A stretch of 64,000 nt of DNA from contig CP050848.1 of the NCBI GenBank assembly GCA_014873095.1, forward strand, positions 3,469,850 through 3,533,849, given 5' to 3'. Of this stretch, positions 56,658 through 64,000 are shown piece by piece (the stretch's first letter is position 1; each line of letters starts with the position of its first letter). The position numbers were made by a program, and so were the translations under genes. Under the pieces are notes generated by a model. That model saw nothing but the letters and a program-made list of their open reading frames with translations. It ran no database searches and was not told the origin of the DNA. This DNA is from Planctomycetales bacterium ZRK34. GTDB lineage: Bacteria > Planctomycetota > Phycisphaerae > Phycisphaerales > Zrk34.

Positions 56658-56686
56658 GGTTAATCCCTGACGGTTTTTGCGTATAG
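56658..56686 (+). promoter_or_regulatory. Bipartite promoter motif before the head operon
   Basis: CGGTTAA, 14 bases, TGCGTATAG: all 16 defined positions and the spacing match the copy at 48342-48370. It lies 36 bases before the gpW-like start. Confidence 0.65.
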
Positions 56687-56722
56687 GCCATTGTCACGAC
56701 TGGCACCCGCAGGGGAGGCGGA

Positions 56723-56947
56723 GTGAGCGTACCGAGCGACCAGGAAATCCTCAATCAACTCAAGACGGCCATGTACAACATCGCCGTCAAGGGGCTGGCG
56801 TCGTACACCACCGCCCTGGGCCAGACCTACACCTCGCTGAACATGAAAGAGCTACAGGAGGCCATCGAGATCTATGAGACCCGCGTGAATCGGGCCTCGG
56901 GTACTCGCCGCGTCTTCGCCGGCATGACGTTCGGGAGGATGCGCTGA
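56723..56947 (+). CDS. GpW-like head-tail joining protein
   Basis: The protein has 74 residues from GTG 56723, preceded by GGGGAGGCGGA. 'QEILNQLKTAMYNIAVKGLA' and 'TSLNMKELQEAIEIYETRV' follow the short alpha-beta-beta-alpha pattern of lambda gpW, which joins the connector to the tail. It has the lambda gene order terminase, W, portal. The stop overlaps the portal start in TGATG. Confidence 0.75.
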   Translation: MSVPSDQEILNQLKTAMYNIAVKGLASYTTALGQTYTSLNMKELQEAIEIYETRVNRASGTRRVFAGMTFGRMR

Positions 56948-58917
56948 TGGCCACCGCAACCGCAACCGCAAAACGGCGCAAGCAGCGGACGCTCAGTGAG
57001 CGCGTCCAGGACAAGCAGCAGCGGGTTGCGCTGGCGAAAGCTGAGCTGGAACTCAAACAACTCCGCGCGCAGAAGAAGGCCGCGGACATCCGCATGGCCG
57101 CGCTGTCGACCTATCAGGCCGCCAGCAAGCAACGCACCTTCCGCGATTGGCGGGCGCCCGACGTGTCGGCCGACGCTGCGATCGTCAACGATTCGCAGAC
57201 GCTGATTGCCCGGGCTCGGCAGATGATGCGGGATGACCCGTATGCGCAGTCGATCGGCCGATCGTTTGTTCGCAACGTCGTCGGCAAGGGCATTCACCCG
57301 ACCGCCACCGCGTGCGACCTGGACGGCAAGCCGCTGGAAGTGTTCAACAAACGTGCGAACGCCGAGTGGTACGACTGGTCACGCAAAAAGAAGCTGGTCG
57401 ATCGCGAGCGTCGCCGCAACATCGTGAAGATCCAGCAGTGGATCGTGCGCGAGCTGGTGGCTGTTGGCGAAGCCCTGGTGATCATGTCCTACGAAGAGCG
57501 GTCGCGTGGTTGCGGCCTGGTCCTGCAGTGCGTCGAGGCCGAGCAGCTCGATCCGTATCTATTCTGCGGCGAAGACGGCCGCGACGTCCGAGGCGGTGTT
57601 GAAGTCGATGAGTACGGCGCACCGGTGGCGTATCACATTCTGACTCGCCACCCCAACGATCTGATGGGCGCCGGCGTCGATCGCTGGCATCGCCCCGACA
57701 TTCGCACGCCTGACAGCCCGGACCTGCGTGACTCGACTGAGAAGGCGCGCGAGGTCTTCGGCCTTCAGTCGATCCGCGTACCAGCCGAGCGTGTGTTGCA
57801 CATCTACGATCCTGACCGCGTGCGCCAGACGCGTGGTGTCAGCCGCCTGGCTGCCGCGCTGGTGAAGCTGCGGGACCTGGGCGAGTTTGATTATGCCACG
57901 CTGCTCAAGGCCCGCGCCGAATCCTGCCTCGGCCTGGTCATCACCACCAATGGCAGCACCGGCGGGATTGGCTTGGAAGATCCCACCAACCCGAACGGTA
58001 AAGATGTCGACGGCAATGATGAGCTGGCCGCTCAACCGCTCATGGTGGCCCGACTGCAGAAGGGTGAAGAGGTTTCGACGTTCACGCCCGCCACGCCGGG
58101 CAACACCTATGAGCCATTTCTCAAGGCGCAACTCCGTGCCATCGCCGCGGCGGCGGGCGTCAGTTACGAACAGGTAGCTCGTGACTTCACAGCCGGCACC
58201 TACTCAAGTCAACGCCAAGGCATGCTGGAAGATCGCCGCGAATTCGAGCCCCTGCAGGAGCTGGTGATCGATGAGTTCTGCATCCCGGTCTGGGAGGAGT
58301 TCATTCATCTGCGGTGGCTTGAGGGCAAGCTGCCGGCGATGGGCCTGGCCAAGAATCCCGAGCTGTACCAGTACGCCACTTGGCGAGGACAGGGCTGGCC
58401 GTGGATTGATCCGCTGAGAGAAGGCAAGGGCATCGAAACGATGCTCGATTTAGGCCTGACCGCACCACAACTCGAAGCTTTGACCCGTGGGCACGATTAC
58501 AACGAACTTGCCAATCTCAACGCGCAGGCTGAAGCCATCCGCGCGAAAGCCCGTAAAGCTGCGGGACTCAAGGACGCACCTGCCGACGAGCCATCAAGTC
58601 CCAACAAGCCAGACACAACGAGCACTGCCAAACCGGCCCCCGACACAAAACCGGAGGCCGCGGCGTCAGACGTTGCTGATGCCGGCGATGGCGCCGACAA
58701 CGTCGTCGAAGGCGCCAAGCTCAACGGTGCTCAGATCACCGCTGCCAAAGACGTGTTGTCGGCTGTCGGCGCGGGCGACATGGCCAGTGAGGTCGGCTAC
58801 GAGTTGCTTGTTGCGGTCGGCATCAGCGAAGACCGAGCCCGTCGCATGATCGACGACACGAAGACATTCAAACCCGCTCATGACGAAGCGACCGAGACGG
58901 AGGCGGTGCCCGCATGA
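56947..58917 (+). CDS. Portal protein, lambda gpB-type family
   Basis: The protein has 656 residues. The N-terminus is Lys/Gln-rich coiled coil (about 10-60). The portal core runs from 'ARQMMRDDPYAQSIGRSFVR' to about 520, with 'VRQTRGVSRLAAALVKLRDL' and 'ISYEQVARDF'-like block 'GVSYEQVARDFTAGTYSSQR'. The last 70 residues form an additional helical part after an Ala/Pro linker. Portals form the 12-subunit ring for DNA entry. It overlaps the capsid gene by 4 bases. Confidence 0.92.
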   Translation: MATATATAKRRKQRTLSERVQDKQQRVALAKAELELKQLRAQKKAADIRMAALSTYQAASKQRTFRDWRAPDVSADAAIVNDSQTLIARARQMMRDDPYAQSIGRSFVRNVVGKGIHPTATACDLDGKPLEVFNKRANAEWYDWSRKKKLVDRERRRNIVKIQQWIVRELVAVGEALVIMSYEERSRGCGLVLQCVEAEQLDPYLFCGEDGRDVRGGVEVDEYGAPVAYHILTRHPNDLMGAGVDRWHRPDIRTPDSPDLRDSTEKAREVFGLQSIRVPAERVLHIYDPDRVRQTRGVSRLAAALVKLRDLGEFDYATLLKARAESCLGLVITTNGSTGGIGLEDPTNPNGKDVDGNDELAAQPLMVARLQKGEEVSTFTPATPGNTYEPFLKAQLRAIAAAAGVSYEQVARDFTAGTYSSQRQGMLEDRREFEPLQELVIDEFCIPVWEEFIHLRWLEGKLPAMGLAKNPELYQYATWRGQGWPWIDPLREGKGIETMLDLGLTAPQLEALTRGHDYNELANLNAQAEAIRAKARKAAGLKDAPADEPSSPNKPDTTSTAKPAPDTKPEAAASDVADAGDGADNVVEGAKLNGAQITAAKDVLSAVGAGDMASEVGYELLVAVGISEDRARRMIDDTKTFKPAHDEATETEAVPA

Positions 58918-61115
58918 AACCTCGCAAAATCCTTGTCATTGGCGATCCCATGCCGGCCCTGTCGGGTCGCGTCGCGCTGTCGCAGCTCTCCGTGCCGCTG
59001 GACGCTTCGCTCGAGGTCGACACTGAATCTGGCGTCATCCGAAACATCAGCGTCATCACCGCAGGCGTTGCCTGCGGCCACAATGCGCCGCCGTTCCTGA
59101 TCGATGAAACGACGCTGCAGAACGTCGCGGATGCGATCAACCTGACCGAAAACGGCATGAAGAGCCGCACCATCCATGCGGAGGTCTACGGAGAGGACGG
59201 GCTCAAGTCGCTGGCTGGGAAGATCCGCAACGCCCGCGTCGTCGGCAACCAGGTCAAGGCGGACTTCCACCTCGGCAGTTATGCCGACGAGGAGGACGCT
59301 CGCCGGCTGATGGCGTTGGCCAAAGACGCGCCTGAAGACGCCGGACTCTCGATCGTCATCAAAGAAGGCCACTACGAGGCCATCGAAGGCGAGCCGGGCA
59401 TCGTCGCTCGGATCGACGCCCTTTACGCAATTGACTGGACCGGTAATCCGGCCGCGAACCCGGCGGGCATGCTCAGCGCGCCCGCGAAAGCTGCGCTCGC
59501 GCAGAAGGATGAGATTCCCATGGAATTCAACGAAGCACAGATGGAGTACCTCCGTTCGCTGGGTTTGGCCGCGGACGCCACCGCGGAGCAGGCCGCTGAG
59601 TTTTACGCCGGCTTGACCGACGAACAGAAAACCGCGTGCGATGCTTTGGCCGAGAGTGAGACCGAGACCGAGGTTGAAGCCGCTCCCGCCGCCGCGGCAG
59701 CCGAAGGCGAGGATGAGGACGAAGGTCAGCCCAAGCCCATGACCGCCGCCTCCGGCGTTGCTGACGCCAGCCAGGTCGCCCTCTCGTCCAACAGTGGTGC
59801 GATGGCCACCCTCAGCGAAATCAACGAGATCGCACGCCTGGCGGGGCTGGGCGGCGACTGGGCCGTCGAGATGTGTCTCGCCGGCAAGACCCCGGCCGAG
59901 GCGCGTCAGATCGCTCTCGCCAAGAAAACCTCCAACACAGGACCGATTCCCATGTCGATCAAAGTCGGTGAAGACCGCGGTATGGTATCCCTGAGCGCCG
60001 GCATCACCGACGCGATCATTCTGCGCGCCAACGGCGTTGCCCTGAAGAAGGCGCACGATCGCTCCAGTGAGTTCCGCGGCCTGTCGGTCATCAACATGGC
60101 CCGGAACTACTACGCCGCGCTCGGCATGCGCAACGCCCACACGCTTTCCAACACGCGGATCGTCGAGCTGATGGGGCCGCGCGCCTTCCGCAACGCCTAC
60201 CCGGCCCTGGCCCAGTCGGCCTCCAGCTTCTCCAGCATCCTGGCCGACGCGATCAACAAGTCGCTGCGGGCCGCCTACATGGACGCTCCGTCGACCTGGC
60301 AGTTGTGGGCGCGTCGCGCGACGGCGCCCGATTTCAAGGACATCAAGCGCGTCGCGCTGTCCGACGTGCCCGGCCTCACCGAGCGCGGCGACGGCCAGCC
60401 GCTTGATTACACCGTCCTGAGCGACGGGGCTGAGACCTACGCCCTGGCCGAGTTCGCCGGCGGCATCAAGCTCACCCGCCGTGCGATCGTCAACGATGAC
60501 CTCGACGCGTTCGGCCGGATCCCGATGGCGCAGGCCGCCGCGGCCAAGCGCAAGGAAGACGACGTCGCCTACGGCATCATCACCACCAACGGCAACATGG
60601 CCGATGGCGGCGCCCTGTTCAACGCGACCGCCGTTTCGACCACCGGTGGTCACGCCAATTTGGTCGGCTCGGGCACCGTGATGAGCATCGCCAACCTGCA
60701 GATCCTCGAAAACCTCATGTTCGTCCAGACCGGGCCCAAGGGCGCCCATCTGGAGCTGGTGCCCAAGTTCCTGCTCGTGCCGTCCAGCAAGGGCGCCACG
60801 GCGAACCAGCTGATCAACTCCGCCGTCGACCCGACCGCGACTTACGGCCATGCGACCAACCCGTACGCCAACACGCTGACGGTGATCAAGTCGTCACGCC
60901 TGCAGGCCAACAGCGCCACGGCGTGGTACCTGGCGGCCGACTACCGCGACGGCCAGGTCGACACCATCGAAGTGTGCTTCCTGGAGGACGAACCCGAGCC
61001 CGTGCTCAAGCAGGAGACCGACTTCGACACCGACGACCAGAAGTTCGCCGTCCGCCACACCGTCCAGGCGAAGGCGATCGACTGGCGCGGCGTCGCCAAG
61101 AACAACGGCGCGTAA
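58914..61115 (+). CDS. Prohead protease-scaffold-major capsid fusion protein
   Basis: The protein has 733 residues. Residues 1-200 are a prohead-protease-like domain ('SRTIHAEVYGEDGLKSLAGK', 'HLGSYADEEDARRLM', 'GLSIVIKEGHYE'). Residues of about 203-345 are an acidic Glu/Ala-rich scaffold-like region. From about 347 on follows an HK97-fold major capsid part ('SDVPGLTERGDGQPLDYTVL', 'EFAGGIKLTRRAIVNDDLDA'). In-frame Met-203 (59520) and Met-347 (59952) both follow ATTCCC, so shorter products may be made by internal starts or by cleavage. Confidence 0.88.
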   Translation: MKPRKILVIGDPMPALSGRVALSQLSVPLDASLEVDTESGVIRNISVITAGVACGHNAPPFLIDETTLQNVADAINLTENGMKSRTIHAEVYGEDGLKSLAGKIRNARVVGNQVKADFHLGSYADEEDARRLMALAKDAPEDAGLSIVIKEGHYEAIEGEPGIVARIDALYAIDWTGNPAANPAGMLSAPAKAALAQKDEIPMEFNEAQMEYLRSLGLAADATAEQAAEFYAGLTDEQKTACDALAESETETEVEAAPAAAAAEGEDEDEGQPKPMTAASGVADASQVALSSNSGAMATLSEINEIARLAGLGGDWAVEMCLAGKTPAEARQIALAKKTSNTGPIPMSIKVGEDRGMVSLSAGITDAIILRANGVALKKAHDRSSEFRGLSVINMARNYYAALGMRNAHTLSNTRIVELMGPRAFRNAYPALAQSASSFSSILADAINKSLRAAYMDAPSTWQLWARRATAPDFKDIKRVALSDVPGLTERGDGQPLDYTVLSDGAETYALAEFAGGIKLTRRAIVNDDLDAFGRIPMAQAAAAKRKEDDVAYGIITTNGNMADGGALFNATAVSTTGGHANLVGSGTVMSIANLQILENLMFVQTGPKGAHLELVPKFLLVPSSKGATANQLINSAVDPTATYGHATNPYANTLTVIKSSRLQANSATAWYLAADYRDGQVDTIEVCFLEDEPEPVLKQETDFDTDDQKFAVRHTVQAKAIDWRGVAKNNGA

Positions 61116-61136
61116 GCGAGCCTTTCTCCTTTCTTC

Positions 61137-61171
61137 GCACGGGCCGGCTCTACCGGCCGGCCCGTGCTTTT
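61137..61171 (+). terminator. Hairpin terminator after the capsid gene
   Basis: GCACGGGCCGGC and GCCGGCCCGTGC pair perfectly around a 7-base loop, followed by four T. It may lower expression of downstream genes relative to the capsid gene. Confidence 0.8.
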
Positions 61172-61200
61172 CACAAACACCCCCACCTGGGAGAACCAAG

Positions 61201-61467
61201 ATGCCCGGCAAGAACATCATCCTCACCGAGGCCCGCGAGATCGAAGGCGTCAAGTACCCCAAGGGCGCCAAGCTCGCCGAGATCGACGACAAGGGCCAGA
61301 TCACCGTCACCGACAAAAACGAAAACATCGGCGTCGGTCACATCCAGTCGCGGCTGATGCGCGGCGACTGTGTCGTCGACGACGGCAAGAAACCCTCGAC
61401 GTCCGCGCCGAAAGGCGACAAGGACCCCGACAAGAACGATCCGCCGAAGACCGCCAACCTCGGCTGA
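61201..61467 (+). CDS. Small prophage head protein, unknown
   Basis: The protein has 88 residues, with GGGAG 6-7 bases before the ATG. 'NIILTEAREIEGVKYPKGAK' is beta-type; the last 35 residues are Lys/Asp/Pro-rich and probably disordered. The position between capsid and decoration genes suggests a head-associated role. No family is recognised. Confidence 0.65.
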   Translation: MPGKNIILTEAREIEGVKYPKGAKLAEIDDKGQITVTDKNENIGVGHIQSRLMRGDCVVDDGKKPSTSAPKGDKDPDKNDPPKTANLG

Positions 61468-61530
61468 GTGATTCGTCAACCCTAACGCGGCCAGGGCGCC
61501 GCATCTGATCCTCCAGCGGAAAGGTAAAAC

Positions 61531-61905
61531 ATGCCCGCTACCGCAACCTACGTCCGTGGCGAAGTTGAAGGGCAGCGACTCCGTGCGACCGCGCCGTCCG
61601 GCGGCGTCGTCGTCAATCAGGTCGTCGTCATTCGCTCCGGCGCCACCGGCATGATCGGGGTGGCAATCACGGCCGCCTCGGCCGGCGAAGAGTACACCGT
61701 CGCGATCACCGGCGTGTGGCGCATCACGAAAAACACCACGACCAGCGCCGGCGTGTTCAGCCAAGGCGATGTGGTGTATCTCGACGTCGCCGATGCCAAC
61801 GTGTCAAGCCAGGCCTCGGCCAACATCAAGGCCGGCATAGCCGCCGCCGCCGCGGCTGCCGCCGAGACCACCGCCGACGTGCTCCTGATCCCATCGAAGG
61901 CCTGA
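61531..61905 (+). CDS. DUF2190-type capsid decoration protein
   Basis: The protein has 124 residues. 'NQVVVIRSGATGMIGVAITA', 'YTVAITGVWRITKNTTTSAG' and 'QGDVVYLDVADANVS' match the DUF2190 beta-tulip fold, used as capsid cement in several phages. The alanine-rich stretch 'IAAAAAAAAETTADVLLIP' near the end is low in complexity. It follows the capsid gene as in other phages. Confidence 0.8.
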   Translation: MPATATYVRGEVEGQRLRATAPSGGVVVNQVVVIRSGATGMIGVAITAASAGEEYTVAITGVWRITKNTTTSAGVFSQGDVVYLDVADANVSSQASANIKAGIAAAAAAAAETTADVLLIPSKA

Positions 61906-61919
61906 TGCCGAGGTGACGC

Positions 61920-62501
61920 ATGCGCGTTGCGCTCCTTTCTGCAGGTCCATCGCTCCGCGGCAGCTTCGCGCCCGTCGCGGCCGCGATGGACCTGCCAGGC
62001 CCCCGGAAGCACCACGCTCCGGGGGCGCGGCCGTATGACCTCGTGATCGGGGTCAACACGGCTGTCGAGTACTTCGCGTGCGACTGGTGGTCGTGTGCAG
62101 ACGCCCACCGCTTCGAGGAGATCAAGCCGAACTGCATCAGGCGGCCGTCGCTGTTCATGCTCGCGCCAGAGCGCGACAAGCTCATGCGACGGTGCCCCGA
62201 GCAGCTCGCCGAACATGACGTTGTGGGCTGGGACGAGATCTTCGCCAAGGTCGACGCCGACCCCAAGTGGCAGAATTGGTCCGCGCCGTCGGCGTTGGTG
62301 CTCGCGCGTCACCTTGGAGCCAGGTCGATCGACTGCTACGGCGTCGACCTGGTCGGCGGCGTGGACTGCACCGGCAAGGCGTGTTGCCATCGCAATCCCG
62401 GTCGCTGGGAACGTGAGGCTGAACTGTGGCAGACGATCGTCAACTGGCTGTGGTGTAAGTACCGAGTCCCCGTAGACAGGATCAACCCGTGTCGCGTGTA
62501 G
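61920..62501 (+). CDS. Rossmann-type protein, DUF115/MptE- or sialyltransferase-like
   Basis: The protein has 193 residues. The start 'MRVALLSAGPSLRG' resembles the G-x-G-P-S-L loop of DUF115/MptE-like and family-42 sialyltransferase-like folds; 'VIGVNTAVEYFACDWWSCAD' gives the N-x-A and D-x-x-x-x-D part, and 'LARHLGARSIDCYGVDLVGG' the late strand. Such folds use nucleotide-linked substrates. It overlaps the sugar-activating gene next to it by 13 bases, which supports a sugar-transfer role. Enzyme activity is inferred. Confidence 0.5.
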   Translation: MRVALLSAGPSLRGSFAPVAAAMDLPGPRKHHAPGARPYDLVIGVNTAVEYFACDWWSCADAHRFEEIKPNCIRRPSLFMLAPERDKLMRRCPEQLAEHDVVGWDEIFAKVDADPKWQNWSAPSALVLARHLGARSIDCYGVDLVGGVDCTGKACCHRNPGRWEREAELWQTIVNWLWCKYRVPVDRINPCRV

Positions 62502-63172
62502 GCGCCTTCATCCCGATCAAGAGTCGATCGAATCGCGTGACGTCGAAAAACTTTCGGCTGTTTCGCGGGCGTCCGCTGTATCAGTGGATCATCGACCACG
62601 CGATTGCGTCCGGCGCCTTCGATGCTGTGCACGTCGATACCGACAGCGATCTGATCGCGCAGTACGCCACCGATGCCGGGGCGCTGCTGATTCACCGTCG
62701 CCCCGAACTCGCCGCTGACGATGCCAATGGCAATGACCTGCTCGTGCACCATGGCCAGGTATGTCCGGATTTCGATTACTACTTCCAGCTCTTCGCCACG
62801 GCGCCGACGCTGCGGTCTCAGACGATCCGCGACTGCGTGCGCCGCCTGGAGGGAGCGGTCGAGTGCGGGCAGCGCGGCCGTGACTCGATCTTCACCGCCA
62901 CACGGGAATCCGGCTGGTACTGGTTCGGGGCCCAACCAGTGAATTTCCGGCCGGGGATTCTGCCCCGGTCGCAGGATGCCCCGGGTGTAATCAAAGAGAC
63001 CACGGGTCTTTACGGGATTACCCGCGCCGCCCTGACCAAATATTACTGCCGTATTGGGGCCCGGCCGATCGCTCACATCGTCTCCCCCGACGAGGCGGTC
63101 GACCTGGACACCGAGCGGGACTTTCAGGTCGGCGAAGTCCTGATGTTGGGGGCGGGGGAGAGGCAGCTATGA
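62489..63172 (+). CDS. Acylneuraminate cytidylyltransferase-like (CMP-nonulosonate synthetase)
   Basis: The protein has 227 residues from GTG 62489. 'AFIPIKSRSNRVTSKNFRLF' matches the CTP-binding start of CMP-sialic acid synthetases, 'VHVDTDSDLIAQYA' the second block, 'FQLFATAPTLRSQTIRDCV' the QxxxxSPLR-like block, and 'IVSPDEAVDLDTERDF' the acidic metal-binding end. It should join CMP to a nine-carbon sugar such as sialic, pseudaminic or legionaminic acid. The location in a phage head region is unusual. Related bacterial enzymes are of similar length. Confidence 0.78.
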   Translation: MSRVGAFIPIKSRSNRVTSKNFRLFRGRPLYQWIIDHAIASGAFDAVHVDTDSDLIAQYATDAGALLIHRRPELAADDANGNDLLVHHGQVCPDFDYYFQLFATAPTLRSQTIRDCVRRLEGAVECGQRGRDSIFTATRESGWYWFGAQPVNFRPGILPRSQDAPGVIKETTGLYGITRAALTKYYCRIGARPIAHIVSPDEAVDLDTERDFQVGEVLMLGAGERQL

Positions 63173-63504
63173 CGCTTGATCTTTCCATTGATGCCCCGGT
63201 GCTGTTGGCCGAGGACGGCGAGGGCGCCAAGTATCGCCGTGACGGCCATCCGGCGCGGCCGATCACGGTCGTCGTCCGTCGGATGCCGCCGCAGCCCGCC
63301 GCCGACGGCAAGCCGATGCGTGGCCGCGATGTGATGCACGTGCTGGTGCTCAACGACAATCAGACCGGCATTGCCAGCGATGAGATCGATCCCGGCCGGG
63401 ACAAACTCGAGATCGCCCCGCGCCCGGGCCTGCGTGCGGTCGTCAAGACGATCACGCAGATCGTCGGCGTCGACCGCGGCACGATGATCCTGGAGGTGCA
63501 GTGA
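63169..63504 (+). CDS. Prophage protein, unknown, head-tail region
   Basis: The protein has 111 residues; the start overlaps the previous stop in ATGA and the end overlaps the next start in TGATG. Beta-rich with 'PITVVVRRMPPQPAADGKPM' and 'LEIAPRPGLRAVVKTITQIV'. Position suggests a head completion or connector protein. No family recognised. Confidence 0.65.
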   Translation: MTLDLSIDAPVLLAEDGEGAKYRRDGHPARPITVVVRRMPPQPAADGKPMRGRDVMHVLVLNDNQTGIASDEIDPGRDKLEIAPRPGLRAVVKTITQIVGVDRGTMILEVQ

Positions 63505-64000
63505 TGGTCGCCTCCCGCAGACCGCCGATCGACCTGGTCTTCAAACCCGACTTCGGCGCGGTCCGCCGCGCCCAGGCTCTGCTGCAGGGGATCCCCAACG
63601 GCTACAAGAAAGCCGCCGGCGGCGCTGTCAACGACATCTCCAAAACGGTGCGTTCGCGCATCACCAAGCAAATCTCCAAGACGCTGGCGCTGAAGCAAAA
63701 GCACATCCGCGACAACGTGCGGATTTCACGTGCTGGCGCTGGTGATCACTTCACGCTGGATCGCCGCGTTCGCATCGTTGGCGCCCGTGAACCGCTGATT
63801 GAGTTCGGCGCTACGCAGAAGAAAAAAGGCGTGGGCTATCGCATTGAACGCGGCGGCAAACGATCGACGATTCCCGGTGCATTCATCGCTGAAATGCCGA
63901 CTGGCGGCCGTGCCGGCCAGGCTCTTGATTTCATCCGCACGGGGGAGAGTGGCCACGTCGGTGTCTTCAAGCGGCGCCGCAAGGATCGACTGCCGATTTC
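63504..64000 (+). CDS. Minor tail protein Z (GpZ)-like, 3' end outside the window
   Basis: The first 165 residues are visible and the frame is open to the right edge. 'NGYKKAAGGAVNDISKTVRS', 'RITKQISKTLALKQKHIRDN' and 'IPGAFIAEMPTGG' match the prophage minor tail protein Z family, a tail completion protein. The sequence is very basic, as in that family. The length of the missing part is unknown. Confidence 0.8.
   Translation, partial: MVASRRPPIDLVFKPDFGAVRRAQALLQGIPNGYKKAAGGAVNDISKTVRSRITKQISKTLALKQKHIRDNVRISRAGAGDHFTLDRRVRIVGAREPLIEFGATQKKKGVGYRIERGGKRSTIPGAFIAEMPTGGRAGQALDFIRTGESGHVGVFKRRRKDRLPI

Noticed and set aside
58878-60851. 657-residue minus-strand ORF
   Set aside because: Antisense to the capsid fusion gene; Gly/Arg/Val-rich with no domain.

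Overview
The window is GC-rich bacterial chromosome and most likely comes from the Planctomycetota, probably class Phycisphaerae. The reasons are the density of ECF sigma factors of the Rhodopirellula/Verrucomicrobium type, FecR-domain membrane proteins, LamG and PEP-CTERM-like exported proteins ending in a 'P-x-P-A-A-L-P-A-G ... RRR' tail, many one-gene pseudopilins with 'FTLIELLVV' leaders, and S1 sulfatases. The assignment is by gene style only; there is no rRNA gene here.

Bases 1-18,200 and 36,280-42,660 hold five sigma/anti-sigma-type loci. Four share one order: ECF sigma factor, FecR membrane protein with a C-terminal extracytoplasmic domain, secreted PEP-CTERM-like protein, then one or two pseudopilins. 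They are A (1-5046, +), B (9530-5063, -), C (13200-9618, -) and E (42662-36282, -). D (18161-16615, -) has only a sigma factor and a discoidin-type membrane protein. Genes are coupled by 1-11 bp overlaps. In B, C and E the C-terminal domain of the FecR protein is clearly homologous to a domain of an exported product of the same locus, which suggests matched sensor and cargo pairs. Locus E is divergent from an operon of two sulfatases and a GH-A-type glycosidase (42836-48091), a likely sulfated-polysaccharide degradation locus.

Bases 13,300-36,273 otherwise carry housekeeping genes: a class III aminotransferase, a PilT-type ATPase, a FlgM-like protein, SthA, CorA, RuvA, mannose-1-phosphate guanylyltransferase, RuvX, a galactokinase-like GHMP kinase, ribosomal protein bS18, class II fructose-bisphosphate aldolase, a CDF transporter, HslV, an ACT-domain protein and a DUF1570-type metallopeptidase. 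An IS110-family element lies between the kinase and rpsR. Dispersed palindromic repeats of at least three families sit between genes, and one lies inside a coding region. Several genes seem to be leaderless.

From about 48,163 to the right edge the window is the left part of a lambda-like prophage integrated in a tRNA-Gly(CCC) gene; only the 3' part of the tRNA remains here. It holds a phage sigma factor, a lipoprotein and virion or lysis genes, a candidate cos region, small and large terminase, a reverse-strand cassette (DNA methyltransferase, small membrane protein, unknown), gpW-like protein, portal, a protease-scaffold-capsid fusion, a DUF2190 decoration protein, a two-gene sugar cassette that includes a CMP-sialic-acid-synthetase-like enzyme, and the start of a gpZ-like tail gene. 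Two identical bipartite motifs, one before the phage sigma gene and one before the head operon, suggest that the phage sigma factor controls itself and the late genes.
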